A DNA stretch of 64,000 nt. Source: Cryptomeria japonica. Taxonomy: Eukaryota > Streptophyta > Pinopsida > Cupressales > Cupressaceae. The stretch is from positions 475,110,008 through 475,174,007 of the forward strand of contig NC_081405.1 in assembly GCF_030272615.1 (NCBI RefSeq), read 5' to 3'. Made by a program: the position numbers and the translations under genes. Numbering within the stretch: position 1 is the stretch's first letter; each line of letters opens with the position of its first letter. Shown piece after piece: positions 22,800 through 34,149 of the stretch. Under the pieces are notes generated by a model. That model saw nothing but the letters and a program-made list of their open reading frames with translations, did no database searches and was not told where the DNA came from.

Positions 22800-24194
22800 G
22801 ATGTTAGCATGTCATTTGATTATTATCTCCATCTCCATCTCTCTCCCTTATATATATCTCCTCACCTCTCCCTATATCTCTCTCTTTTACCCTTCTATCC
22901 TTCCCACTCTATCTATCTCTCCCTCTCTCCCCCCCTTCATTCCATCTTTTTATGTCTCTTGACTTCTATATAATCTATCTCCCTCTCCTCCTCTCTATCT
23001 ATTTGTATATCTTTCTCCCTCTTTATATCTATCTCTATATCTATTTTACTCACACACACATTCCCTCTTTCTCCCTCCTTATCTTTATATCTATATCTCT
23101 CTCACTCACACAAACACACACTCCACCCTATTTCTCCCTACCTCTCTCTATTCTATCTCACTATCTCTATATATTATTCACTCCTTTTCTTTCATCTCTC
23201 TCACTCTCTCTATATCCCTCTCTACCTCTCCATTTATCACTTCCTATATCTTTATCTCTTTATCTCTCTATCTCCCCCTCTCTAATTCTCACACTCTTTC
23301 TATATCTATTTATCCATCTCCCCCTTTTTTCTCTCCCTCTTTCTTAAGCCCCTTAATATTTTGTAAATTATATTTACTCTCTAGATCCTTTCAATCCCTA
23401 TATCTCTCTTTCTATCTTATCTCTCCCTATCTCCCCATCAAACCCTCTTTTTATATCTCTCTACTTATTCTCTCTCTAATGTATATACACATAATCTCTC
23501 TCTCTCTCTCTCTCTCTCTAAATTCTAAAGATTTCTCTCTATTACTTGTCTTTATTATCTCCTTTCTACTCACTCTTTCCTCCCTCTCTCTCTCTCTCAT
23601 TACTTCATATCTCTTGCACAATATGTATTTTTCTATATTTCATCTCCATCTCTCTCTAGCTATTCTATCTATCTCTTTTTATACATATATCTCTATCTCT
23701 CTCCTTGTCCGTCTCTATCTATCTATATTTTCCTCTATCTATATCAATACCCCCCACTCTCTCTCTTTGGGTCAATCCCTCTCTATATCTCACCCTCCTC
23801 TCTATTTCTCCCTATCTCTCCCTCCCTCATTCTCTCCCTATCCCCCTATCCTCCTATCTATCTCTTTATCTCTACCTCTCCCTCCCTTTTTCTTCCTTTA
23901 TATCTCTATATCTCTCTCTTTCTCTTCCAATATATATGTCTCACCCTCTCTCAATCTCTATTTGTCCATTTATTTATCTCTCTTCCTCTTCCCCTCTCTC
24001 TATATCTCTAACTCTCTAGCTCTATTTCACCATTACTAACACACACATTCCCTCTTTCTCCCTCATTTGTATATCTATATCTCTCTCACTCACATAGACA
24101 CACAATCCACCCTATTTTTCCCTCCCTATCTCTATTCTATCTCACTATCTCTATATCGTATTCAGTCCTTTTCTTGCATCTCTCTCAATCTCTC
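22800..24194. repeat. CT-rich long-period tandem array, left part
   Basis: The sequence is composed of tctctat/tctccct words but is organised in a longer unit. The block starting cactctctctatatccctc (about 23204), passing gggtcaatccctctctata (23767) and ending near 24190 is repeated after the 20-kb insertion (44258 onward, gggtcaatccctctcttta at 44815), with a period close to 0.95-1.0 kb. Open frames are repeat shadows. Confidence 0.85.
24190..24194. repeat. target site duplication, left copy (ctctc)
   Basis: ctctc directly left of LTR1; it recurs at 44258-44262 directly right of LTR2. The array is CT-rich, so the match is suggestive alone but is supported by the uninterrupted continuation of the array unit across the insertion. 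Confidence 0.75.
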
Positions 24195-25188
24195 TATTAT
24201 CACTTATTAAAATGGGCTTTTCTTTTCCCATGATTGGCTATGTTTTGTTGAAATTTTGAATAAGGTGTAGTTTCAAATGCTTCAACTTTGTTCTCGACCT
24301 CAAAGGTTTTAAGGGTTTTTGTTTTTAGATCCTCTTGTGTTTGTTTTAAACCCTCTTATTTCTAATATTTCGTTACTTTATTCACTTAAGTAATGGGTCG
24401 TGGGGTCATAGGAAGTGTTCCCCCTTGTTGTTTGCCTAGGCGGTTATGTTAATTAATCAAAAATTTTATGCCTTATATGTTTTTCTCCTAAAGTTGTCAT
24501 GCCCAGTAACTAGTGCGCATCTCGCGGATGGATCCACGACTCACATTATTTCTCTAGGCGAAGTTGTGAAAACCGCATGGCATGCCAAATAGACGGACCA
24601 ACTGGTTGTTGACAACGAGTAAAATGGAGGTATGTGGCACAAGTCACAACAATCAGCGGGTCAGGATTAAAGGCTAAAAGGCAGGCCCGAGAGGTGAGTC
24701 AAGTCGCAGATGGAGATGACCTGGTAGGTACAGTTGTCAATAACTTACTGGAGCCCCGTGGTTTTCTTTCGAGGAATAACAAAGTGAAAAATCAGCTTCG
24801 AAGGTGACTGGGCACCAGGTGTTCACAGTGAGTCAGTGGGCCCACCCCTCCAGAGAGCCTTTTCAGACAGTTAAGTGCCGATCAGTTTTAGAGATGATCC
24901 AATGGCCCATTCTATTTTGCAAGGGTAAGATGCTCATTCTTTATACCCTGTGAAATAGCAAGAGTGAACGAGAGCCATCCACGTGTCATGATGGTGGCCC
25001 TGGAGGATACAGCTGTTAAGAAGAAAGTGGGGCCCCATGGTTTCCTTTTGGCATATAACAAAGTAATAAATCAGCTCCAAAGGTGATTGGGCGCCAGGTG
25101 CTCACAGTGAGTCAGCGGGCCCACCCCTCCCGAGAGCCTTTTCAGATGGTTAAGTGTCGATCAGTTTTAGAGATGATCCAATGGACCG

Positions 25189-25240
25189 CGCTATTTCGCA
25201 AGGGTAAGAATGCTCATTCTTTATACCCCTCGAAATAGCG
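25189..25240 (+). repeat. hairpin inside the U3 tandem unit
   Basis: The outer stem CGCTATTTCG (25189-25198) pairs perfectly with CGAAATAGCG (25231-25240). The inner stem GGGTAAGAAT pairs with ATTCT..TACCC around a gctc loop, with one small bulge. The same hairpin recurs, more or less decayed, in every 279-bp unit of both LTRs. Confidence 0.85.
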
Positions 25241-25537
25241 AGAGTGAACGAGAGCCGTCCACGTGTCATGATGGTGGCCCTAGAGGATACAGCTGTTAAG
25301 AAGAAAGTGGGGCCCCGTGGTTTCCTTTTGGCATATAACAAAGTGACAAATCAACTCCGAAGGTGATTGGGTGCCAGGTGTTCACAGTGAGTTAGTGAGC
25401 CCGCCCCTCTCGAGAGCCTCTTCAGATGGTTAAGTGCCAATCAGTTTTAGAGATGATCCAACAACCCGCGCTATTTCGCAAGGGTAAGATGCTCATTCTT
25501 TATACCCCACAAAATAGCGAGAGTGAATGAGAGCCGT

Positions 25538-25559
25538 CCACGTGTCCGTTGACACGTGG
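25538..25559 (+). promoter_or_regulatory. inverted pair of G-boxes upstream of the LTR promoter
   Basis: CCACGTGTC, spacer cgtt, then GACACGTGG: a perfect 9-bp inverted repeat containing two CACGTG cores, with a W-box-like TTGAC across the centre. It lies 42 bp upstream of the TATA box. LTR2 keeps it with one change (CCACATGTC) at about 39016-39037. G-boxes bind bZIP/bHLH factors in plants, including ABA and light regulators. Use here is inferred. Confidence 0.7.
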
Positions 25560-25600
25560 TCTAAGAAGAAAGTGTGGGCCCGCCAAGGTGGAATTGACGG

Positions 25601-25608
25601 TATAAAAG
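25601..25608 (+). promoter_or_regulatory. TATA box of LTR1
   Basis: tataaaag in the context gacggTATAAAAGaaagac, conserved in LTR2 at 39079-39086. Transcription would start near 25630, so the accessory frame would lie in the transcribed R/U5 part of the LTR. Confidence 0.75.
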
Positions 25609-26198
25609 AAAGACACGTGGCCAGTGTCAAGTGGAATGCGAAGGGAATTTCAAGGCCAATGGTTGGATGCCATGTGGTATCATGTAGCCAATAGAAAAGA
25701 GGGACCCAGAGCAAAGCCAAAGCTGTTAGTTAATCTAATGCTCGATCAAGTTTCTTTTGATTGAATGGTTGGTGTTATTTCGTAGGACTAAGCTGCCCGA
25801 TAGTTATGCTTCGCGAAGTTGCGAAAGAGCAAAATGAAACACTTCCAAGAATGTTGTGACCCGTTGGAGGGAAAAATATGAATTCTCGTATGAATTCAAT
25901 TTTGAAGGGATGACCAAATCATGCGGAATCAATGTTATAGTTAAGGCCCTGAGTACAAATATTTGATTTCCTATCAACCGGGTGAAGATATCTTTTAAAA
26001 GATTTTGCAGAAGAGTAGACACAGAGTTATTTTCCTCAGATACAAAGCAAGTCGGTTCATTTGTAGAGCAAATTCCTTCAAGAAAAGAACAGGTTCTCTC
26101 ATATTCTTGTGTAGCAATTCTTGTGTAGTGTTCTAGATAGGATAATAGATTTGTCAAAGGATTGTTTAACAGTGGTATTCATTTCTTGCATTTTTAAA

Positions 26199-29100
26199 AT
26201 GGCTCCTAAAAGAGAATTTTTTGGCAAAGTTGACTTCAGAAAGGAGTGTTTGTGATGATTTTTTAGAACAGTTGATGTTGTCAACTAATCAGGCATCAAA
26301 GGGAAAAGAGTTAGTGCCCAAGGCTCCCCGTCTAAAGATAGGAGAAGGATTATACGACAAAGGTAATTGGTTGAGAGACCCACAGGTTGGACTGTCTGGG
26401 TTGGAGTTGTTTAAAATTGGATTCAGAATGAGAAATTCTCCTACCCCGCAAAACAGTATCTGGGAATTAGATGTCGGGAAATTAGTAGTCCCAGGGGTAT
26501 TCATGGACACAGATTTGCTAACCCAAATTGCGTTCAACTATGATCTAGTCACAAGAAGCATTCGGGATGTCAATGGGAAAACCCTTGTTGAAATTAATGC
26601 TGAAGAGTTTAGGATAGCATTTGGGCTTAATGAGTTCATAAACTTTCTAGAACTGATAAATTTCACATCATTAGCCCACATTTATGGTGCACAGAGGAGT
26701 CATCTTAGGAATGGGCCTCTCTAGGAGATTTTTGTGAAAATAGGAGGGTTAACAGTTGTAGGACCCAATGCACAAGAGCCCTTTTCAGTAAGTATGTTCA
26801 CCCTGAGAGCCAAAGGAATGTATTGGGCACTTTGCCAAGTTTTGGGAGAAGATGCTGAAGAAAATATGCCAAGTCATTACTTGTTAATGATTGCCTAGAT
26901 TTTGATTCCTTCTCTTGCAATTACATTTGATTATGCCTCTTTTATTGTTGATGCTATTCATGGAGGGTTAATAGGAATCAAGAATGGAAAGGTTGATAGG
27001 CCTTTCCAATGGTACTCACTCCTAATGCATCTTTTTCTCTTCAAAGGTGGTGATTATTTTGCTAGTGGAATGGACCTGGTTAAGGAGAAGGAAGGAGAAA
27101 AAATGCCAGTACAATTATAGAGTACTGTGTTGTCATGGGATAGAGAGGATGCCAGTTTTTTGAAGTTTGATAAATATTTTGCATCCAAAATAAGGACTCT
27201 CCTCTACTTTGAGAACCCAAGAATCCCCAAGGTTCTTCTGGAATTCATAAGACAAAAGGAATTCGTAGAGAACATAAAGGTTGTTCATAACTGGGGTGAC
27301 ATTTATTTGTATCCAGTCTCCACAGTTTTTAGAGTTTTTGGTTTCAGAGGCACCCCATTTTTGTTACCTTACCAGGTCCCTCTCAAAGTAGGAATTGCAG
27401 AGATCCTTAGGCAAATTGGTGGCTTACAAGAGGCAGAGTTGACAGGTAGGGGTAAAGGAACTATTTTCCTTGCAGCTACCATAGCCCACCAATTTGTAAT
27501 AACAAAGGGAGGCTAGAATTGCTTTGAGGATTTCCTCAAGCCTTATCATTTGTCCACTATAGTGTCCAGGTGTGCTGATCCAGAAGACTTCTTCAATGGT
27601 ATGTTTAGGAAGAAGGTAGCATGCAGAGGTAGGCCTCATCAATTCTAGTTTCCTGAAGACCTCATTAGAAATGAGTTTGATCTAGATGAGTAGGAGCTAA
27701 GGAAAGAAAAGTGGGTGGCTTATAAGAAAGCCTTGGATTTTGTGCATCAGTTTGATGCTAGCTATGACCCATTGTCTAGCTTTTTCCCACTAGAAGAGAA
27801 AATAAAGTTTTTGATTGTTTGCTTTGAAGATGTGATGCAGACACTGAAGTAGAAGAGGGAAGCTGTAATCAAGAACAACCTTGAGAAGACAAGAATAATC
27901 CTAAGTAGGTCAGCTTCCAGCAAGGCAATCCCTCTTGGTGATTACACACTGCATAAGAAATCCAGTTATAGTGTGCTGATGCCTACAACAGGGGAGCCCT
28001 CTACCTCCAAAGGAAAGAGAAAGATACAAGATGTCATTGACATTCAAGGAAGCCCAAAGAAGCAAAGGGTGGGGAAAGAAGTGCAATCAGATACACCTTT
28101 GTATTCCCCATCCCAATCCCCTATCCATATAGGAAATGAGCAAGTAGCAGCTAAGCAACTCCTACAGTTAGGTAGTCTTAGGGAAATTGCATACACTTAT
28201 GATGAAGTGGAGGAAGGAATGCCAGAAGAACCCATTGCTGCTGAAATGGATATCACTACCATTGGCCAGGAGTGTGTTCCTGAGATAAAATAGGCAAGTA
28301 GTGCCTTTTTAGCTGATAACAATTTTATCACATTAGAAGCATTTATGTAGTTTATATGGAAACAACACATAGATAAATATAATGCTAGATGTGAAACAAG
28401 AAAGGTTGAGCAGCCCAATAAAGATCCAACCCTGGTGGAAGAGCAAATAAAGCAAAAGATGATGGAAGAATTCAAAACCATCACCCCTGAGCAGGGAAGA
28501 GATATGGTAGCACAAGCTGGAGTGCTTATCTTACCCGAATGGGATATAGCAGACGCCCTGGTACTAGATGCAGTGATAAAAGAGACTAAACCCATGGAGG
28601 GGATTATTTTCAATAAGGACAATGCTACACTCGTCATGTGGCCTGTCAAGAGAAATGAGAGTAAGAAAAGCAAAGACACCCCAGGGTCAAGTTACCTTGG
28701 TGGATGATGGTGAAGAGAGTGCAGAGTACAGGGGTAGTGGAGGCTGCTAGCACTGTGCTAGAAACTACAAAATTTAGTGTTGCAGTAGCAGAGAAGGAAG
28801 CCAAAGAGAAAGAGGCTCTCCAAATCAAGTTGGAAACAATTTTAAAGGCCTATAACAGTGGCAAGGAGGAGGTAAGAGGTAAGGATAGCATCATTGCCAA
28901 GCTGCAGAGCCAGTTGACTGGACAATACCATCAAGGTGAGTCTTCAACACTGATGATTTCCTCTTCTCCTGCAAGGCCTCCACCTACTAGCCCTATCATT
29001 GAGTTTCCACCATCTCCAGTACCCTCCAGCTCTCAAATGATTGAAATTACTCGTCAAGAATTGGAAAATTTGAAACAGGCTCAAGCCTTATAAGCAAAGA

Positions 29101-29825
29101 AGTATGAGGAGAGGGTAAGAGCTACAATTTCCAGTTTTGCAGATACAATAAATGTCTCATTTCTCTACAATAATGTAGGTAAAATTATTGATATATGGAA
29201 TGAGCTCAGGAGAGACAAGGCCATTTTGACACCTATCTTTGACAGATGGAGGCCTAGGGAGCAAGATTTAGAGTTTATGTGTGTATCCTGCGATGAGACA
29301 AGGGCCAATCCCATCATCAAATCCACTTCTGATGTCGCTAAAGTCCTAGTACAATTAGCAGCAGAGGTGGATAATGTGGATAGGAAGATTAATTTGTGCA
29401 AGGAGTACACTGATCAAGTTTTTGAGTTGCTCCCAGGAGTTTTTCCTAGCCTGGATCAATTAAAGGACAAACAAATGTGGCTTAAGGAGATAGAAGCTAA
29501 ATTGACAACAAGAGTTAAAGGAATTATTGATCTTAATGATGCTTCTTTCTTTGTTGTGAAAATACAAGAGATAGAGAAAATTAAGTCACATTATGGTTTT
29601 CTCAATTCAGAGGTCAACAAAATGAGAAATTCTTGGAAAAGGTTGACTAAGACTAAAGATAAGGTGATTAATTTCTCATGGCCTACAGAAGAAGTGTATA
29701 ATGAGTGGACAATTAAATATGCCACACATGATCCGGAGTAGTTGGAGAGCATCCCTGAAAAGATAGAAGAGGTTGCAACCAAACAGTATGTTGAAGAAAC
29801 TGCAGAGGCTGAAAAGAGCTTGTAA
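26199..29825 (+). pseudogene. accessory protein frame inside LTR1, copy of the LTR2 frame
   Basis: Same protein as in LTR2 (see that entry for domains) but more damaged. The ATG at 26199 (MAPKREFFG) is followed by a 2-bp deletion near 26227 relative to LTR2, and a 1-bp deletion lies near 28704. In-frame stops: TAG near 26722, 26896, 27118, 27514, 27646, 27691, 27850, 28291, 28348 and 29739, and TAA at 29091. Four TAGs (26896, 27514, 27691, 28348) sit at the same positions as in LTR2, so they predate the insertion. At others LTR2 keeps a sense codon, for example CAG at 27646 and 28291, TGG at 27118 and AAG at 26722. Confidence 0.82.
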
Positions 29826-30768
29826 CTATTTTTGCGAAAAGCTTGTAACCTCTTTATTTTGAAAGAAATGATTGTAACAAACTCTCCTCGAGAAGTCCGA
29901 AGCTTTGTGCATCCATGTTGTTATAAATGGATACCAGGACTAGAGGAAGAGGGATCGCAAAAAATTGTATGAAAACGCTGCAGAAATTTATCTGAGCTTT
30001 TCTAAGTTTAATGGAGAATACTCAAAATTTCTTGTAATATTTCTTGAACTAAAGATCAATATACAGACCATCGGTTTTGAGTAAAACTTTGTTTTGTCTT
30101 CAAGTGTGTTTACAAATTTGTTTATTGCTTTCATTCTTAATAATCTAGGGTTGTTTTGTTTGAATGGAATTGCAAAGCAATTTTAGTAGAAGTGTTCGTT
30201 AGCTTTTCTCTTTAGGAGGGAAATTAAAGATGCAGGGATCACTCATACCAGTAAAATTTTTGGAAGAGAATTTGAATTTTGATGATCATAGCTTAGTTTG
30301 GAATGCTTGAAATTCTTGTAGGTGTCAGGCATATACAATGATTAATAGAAACCAAGCTAACGGGAAGCATAAAGATGCTCTGTTTGAGGAGTCTTATTTG
30401 AGTTTAGATGACTCTGTGACCCTGGATAAGGCACTGGTATTAATTAAAGTTGTTTATTGCATGCTTTGTTGATCGAAATACTGAATTTAAGTACAATTTC
30501 CATTCTTTGTTTTTAGTTGATTTCAAGGTGAATAGATCCACTGGTTTTCTGGACTGGTTTGCTGTGTGTTTATGTTAGAAAGTGTGAATTTAATTCACAA
30601 AGGTATACCCACCCGGGCTTTGAGTAAGTCCAAAGTGTAGAAGGTTCAATCAAACCTTGTCATATGTTGTCTTGAGAATTTCCTTATCTTTAATGTCTCT
30701 TCTACATCGAGTTTAAACATATTATTCTAAGGATGTTAGAGGGAATCAGATTTTGAAGACAACAAAAG

Positions 30769-30786
30769 TGGTGACTCTACTGGGGA
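30769..30786 (+). promoter_or_regulatory. primer binding site of the 20-kb element
   Basis: TGGTGACTCTACTGGGGA, four bases after the LTR1 end. It is the TGGTGACTC..GGGGA type seen in plant Tat/Ogre-like elements and is not the Met-tRNA type used by the copia elements here. The tRNA was not verified. Confidence 0.8.
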
Positions 30787-30965
30787 GAGTTACAATAAAG
30801 ATATAAACACAGGTCTGTGTTGAGGCTTGTAAAGAAAAAATGTTGTGTGTTTGTGGATAAGACTACTTGTTTTCATAATTCCCATAGTTCTGTGGGTGGT
30901 GACTCTATTACTTTTGAACCAGTCCTTGTGAGATACAAATATTTCTATAAAGGAAGACAAGCAAG

Positions 30966-33216
30966 ATGCAAGGAGCAAAAAACACAAGATCATTCATGAA
31001 GGAACATCCTCGTGAAACTTTGCAAGAAGGTCTGCCAGAACAGTCATGGAGAGGCCAGAAGAGATCTGTGTTGCATGAGCCATCAAATGCTGCCTAGGTG
31101 CAGAAAAACAATAATACTGGTAAGATGCTTGACCGACCTATTTATGCAAAGTCTAATTCATCTTGCAGAGATTTAGAGCATGATATCTTCGGTTTTCATT
31201 TGGGATTGTTTGGAAATATTGATGAGGCACCTACTTTAAATCAAGATCTATCTCATGTTAGTGTTTCTGCAAAAGATAGAACCAGTTCAAATGCAATTAG
31301 GCACTCTGTTCCTAGGACAATTGATGGGAACATTAGTCTGATTGACATAGATCAAGTTAATGCATCAAACTCTGAAGAAAACTTTCCTGATGAGGATAAA
31401 GTGTCTCAAGAAATTGAAGATTTAAATAAAAGAGTCCTTCATTTAATCTCCCTAAGAGCCCAAAAGAAGGCAAATAAGGAGAAGGAAGTTAAAGCCAAAT
31501 TAATGGAAAGAGATAGGCTTCTTAGACAGATAGCTAATCTTGAAATGCTTGCTAAGGAAAAGGAAAAAAGTGATGAGGAAGGCCCTGTGATTAGGGAAAT
31601 CCTAATCCCTAAAACTAGACAAGCTTGTAAGTCAGTAGCCCAGCCAATTAGGGAAGTATTTAATGAATCCCAGCTTCCTAAAGCCAATTTAGATAAAGGA
31701 AAATAGAAATGGGTAGATGATGGAATAGAATCTAAAATTGCAGAAGAGATTTCTCATAGGATTGCTACAGAGGTCTTCCAGTCAATAGCATAGGTTCATG
31801 GGAAGATTTTAAAAATTGCTTTCAAGAACAGTATGGTGACAAGACTAATGTGAGTTTCATGCTAAATGAGTTCAACAATATTAGAAAATCTGAAAATGAA
31901 ATGGTCACTGATTTCAATGCCAGATTCCAGAAAGCCATGCATAGATTGTATCAAGTGATGAGGCTAGATGATAACATGTGTCTTAATACATATTACAATG
32001 CATTTGATTCCAAGATGGCCTATATCTTAAGAGATAAAAATCCCCATAACTTGAGAGATGCTTTTAGAATTTCCATAAATGTGAAAGTAACAGAAAAGCA
32101 TCTGGAAAATTAGGAAGAAGGACAAATGGTAGATTATGGCAAGAAACCAAACAACAACCTAATAAAGTTGCTAAAGAGGATGACAAAATAGAGAAATTGG
32201 TTACTACTATGAAAGATTTGACTGCCAAGGTTAACAAAAATGATAAACCTCATTATAACTAGCAAGATAGACCCCCTAGATTACATGATATGCCCTATAA
32301 TACCAATTGGAAGGATGGTAAACCCCAGATTGAGAAGCCCAAAATTACCCAAAGTCAAGACACATCGGATCCCTTGAAAGGGAAAACTGTTCACAATATA
32401 GAAAATACCCCTTGGTGTATTGCTTGTGATGGACCACATTCCTCTTATCAGTGTGCAATGGCTCAAGCTTTTGAAGAATCTATGAGACCAGAAGCAGAGC
32501 CTGACATTAATATGTTTGAAACCATCATAGAAAGTGATGAGGAATATATGCAAAGTGAATACAGTGATGTGCTAGATAATGAAAAGTTAGTGCAAGGACA
32601 GTTAGCCTTAGGTTGGCATCCTACATTGAATGTGGTAACAATTGAAGATGAAGAGGTTCATCTTAGAAGGCCTAGTGAGGAAGAAGTTAGAAATCTCACT
32701 AAGGCTGCAATTGCCAAAGCAAGACATAACTATAATCTGAGAAGCACTAAGAGAGACACTGATCAGGGTGAGCTGGGTTCTATGTTTGTAAAGGAAGTTA
32801 CAAAAAAGGGGGCATCAAGTAGTACTACTACTGTTCCTAAGGTCAGTCAAGAGAAAGGAGAACAAATTAAAAAAGTACATAAAGGCAAAGATGATAAAAA
32901 TGTTGGTGATGTACAAGGAGCAGAGATAGTGAGAAAAGCAAGTCAATTCAAAACAGAAAAAGTTAGGGTTAATACTGAAAAATGCAATAATTTTACATTT
33001 GACATGGCCCAAGCTTTAACTCAAATGAAAGTCACTGTTCCATTAGTAGAATTGCTAAAGATTAAAGAACATAAGGATGCAGCTTTGTCTTTATTCTCTA
33101 GTATATCTGATAGTGACACAATATTACCCACCGGTTCAGCTAAAGATGAAAAGGATCAAGAGTTCCAAATCCCAGAGGTTTATGTTGGAACCACTATCAC
33201 TCAAGAGCCTTCTTAG
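30966..33216 (+). pseudogene. Ty3/gypsy gag
   Basis: Capsid precursor. The probable start is the ATG at 30966 (MQGAKNTRSF) or at 30996; TAG lies at 31095-31097. The N-terminal part has a long charged coiled coil (SQEIEDLNKRVLHLI to NLEMLAKEKEKSDEE). After TAG at 31704 and a frame change or deletion near 31790, the retroviral-type capsid core appears (FQEQYGDKTNVSFMLNEF, then VTDFNARFQKAMHRL). Another frame change lies near 32113. Then a degenerate zinc knuckle WCIACDGPHSSYQCAMA (one residue short of CX2CX4HX4C) at about 32411-32460 and a long acidic/basic linker follow, ending at TAG 33214-33216. Confidence 0.82.
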
Positions 33217-33507
33217 GTAGATCCCTTCTATGTTACCTTGTTAGTAAATAAATGGTTGATTCAAAATTGCATGATAGATTCAAGAGCTGCTGCTAATATA
33301 ATGCCTTATGGTGTTATGAAAGAATTAGGGTTATCAGTAACCATAGTGTATGGGAAATGCTATGCCATGGATAACAGAGAAGTACCTGTGATAGGTACAA
33401 TGAAAGATGTAGAAGTAAAAATAGAAACATTTCCTGAAGCCACTTATAAAATGGATGTTATTGTTACTGACACTAAACCCCACTATGGTATGTTACTTTC
33501 CATGTAG
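33217..33507 (+). pseudogene. aspartic protease domain with altered active site
   Basis: Continues gag in the same frame after a TAG. Reads LVNKWLIQNCMIDSRAAANIMP, then VIGTMKDVEVKI and a second half ending HYGMLLSM before TAG at 33505. The active-site triplet is DSR where aspartic proteases have D-S/T-G, a single G-to-A change (GGA to AGA). The copy is therefore dead even without its stops. Confidence 0.78.
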
Positions 33508-33735
33508 TGGGCAGCAACAGTAGGGGGAAATGTTCAACTGGACTTATCTTATGCTACCATTCCTATTAGTGGTAATCAAGTCAAGTTATACAGAGAGCCA
33601 CGAGCTCCTAGGGTAATTGAAAATGTAGACCCTAGTATGCTTAATTGTATGATTGATGTAGATTTGGATAACTTTAGACTTCAACCAATTTTACTTCAAT
33701 TGAAGAATACTGACCCTATTGTGGTTGAGCTACAA

Positions 33736-34140
33736 GCACAGTAGTATGGGTTGTGGCAAATATATTTTGATGGAGCTTGCTCTAAAGAAGGGTCTGGAGC
33801 AGGGGTTCTTTTTGTGTCCCCGTCAGGTATAACTTTTAAGTACTCATTTTTATTGGCATTCCAATGCACAAACAATATTGCAGAGTATGAAGCCCTGTTA
33901 CTAGGACTTGAGGTTGCAAAAAGGCATGTAATCCAACTGTCGAAAGTAATGGGGGATTCAGAATTGGTTGTTTCTCAGGTAAGATCTAAATATACATCCA
34001 AGAATCATAGATTAAAGTAGTATAAGCATGTTGTTTGGGATGTTATTGAGCATTTCAATGCATTTTCTATTAATTGGATAGAGCGAGCAAAAAATATTAT
34101 GGCAGATTCCCTAGCTAATGTTGCTTTGAAAAATGATGAT
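33736..34140 (+). pseudogene. additional RNase H domain located before the RT
   Basis: RNase H fold with all acidic residues visible: Asp in IYFDGACSKEGSGAGV, Glu in NIAEYEALLLGLEVA, Asp in MGDSELVVSQV, Asp in NIMADSLANVAL. It resembles the archaeal/plant-type RNase H that Tat-group elements acquired in addition to their own. TAGs lie at 33742-33744 and 34018-34020, otherwise one frame. Its place between protease and RT differs from the common Tat order, in which the extra domain follows RT-RNase H. The linker to RT (to 34668) contains no known domain. Confidence 0.8.
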
Positions 34141-34149
34141 GCAACGTTA

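Larger units (their letters stand above)
24801..25559 (+). repeat. three 279-bp tandem units in U3 of LTR1
   Basis: Unit anchor aaggtgaYtggg occurs at 24801, 25080 and 25360. Each unit carries gccaggtgYtcacagtgag, a foldable block CGCTATTTCG...CGAAATAGCG (best at 25189-25240) and a G-box CCACGTGTC. The third unit ends in the inverted G-box pair upstream of the TATA box. Confidence 0.88.
24195..30764 (+). repeat. LTR1 (6,570 bp), contains an accessory frame
   Basis: Left LTR. The U3-like part (24195 to about 25630) has three copies of a 279-bp unit and a TATA box at 25601. It is followed by a 600-bp leader, the accessory frame (26199-29825) and about 940 bp of 3' sequence ending gaagacaaca at the primer site. 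Compared with LTR2 it lacks one tandem unit, which explains most of the 310-bp length difference. Confidence 0.92.

Noticed and set aside
21626-24039. Long plus-strand open frames rich in Ser/Leu
   Set aside because: They are translations of CT-rich low-complexity DNA, open because tctctc has no stops in several frames.
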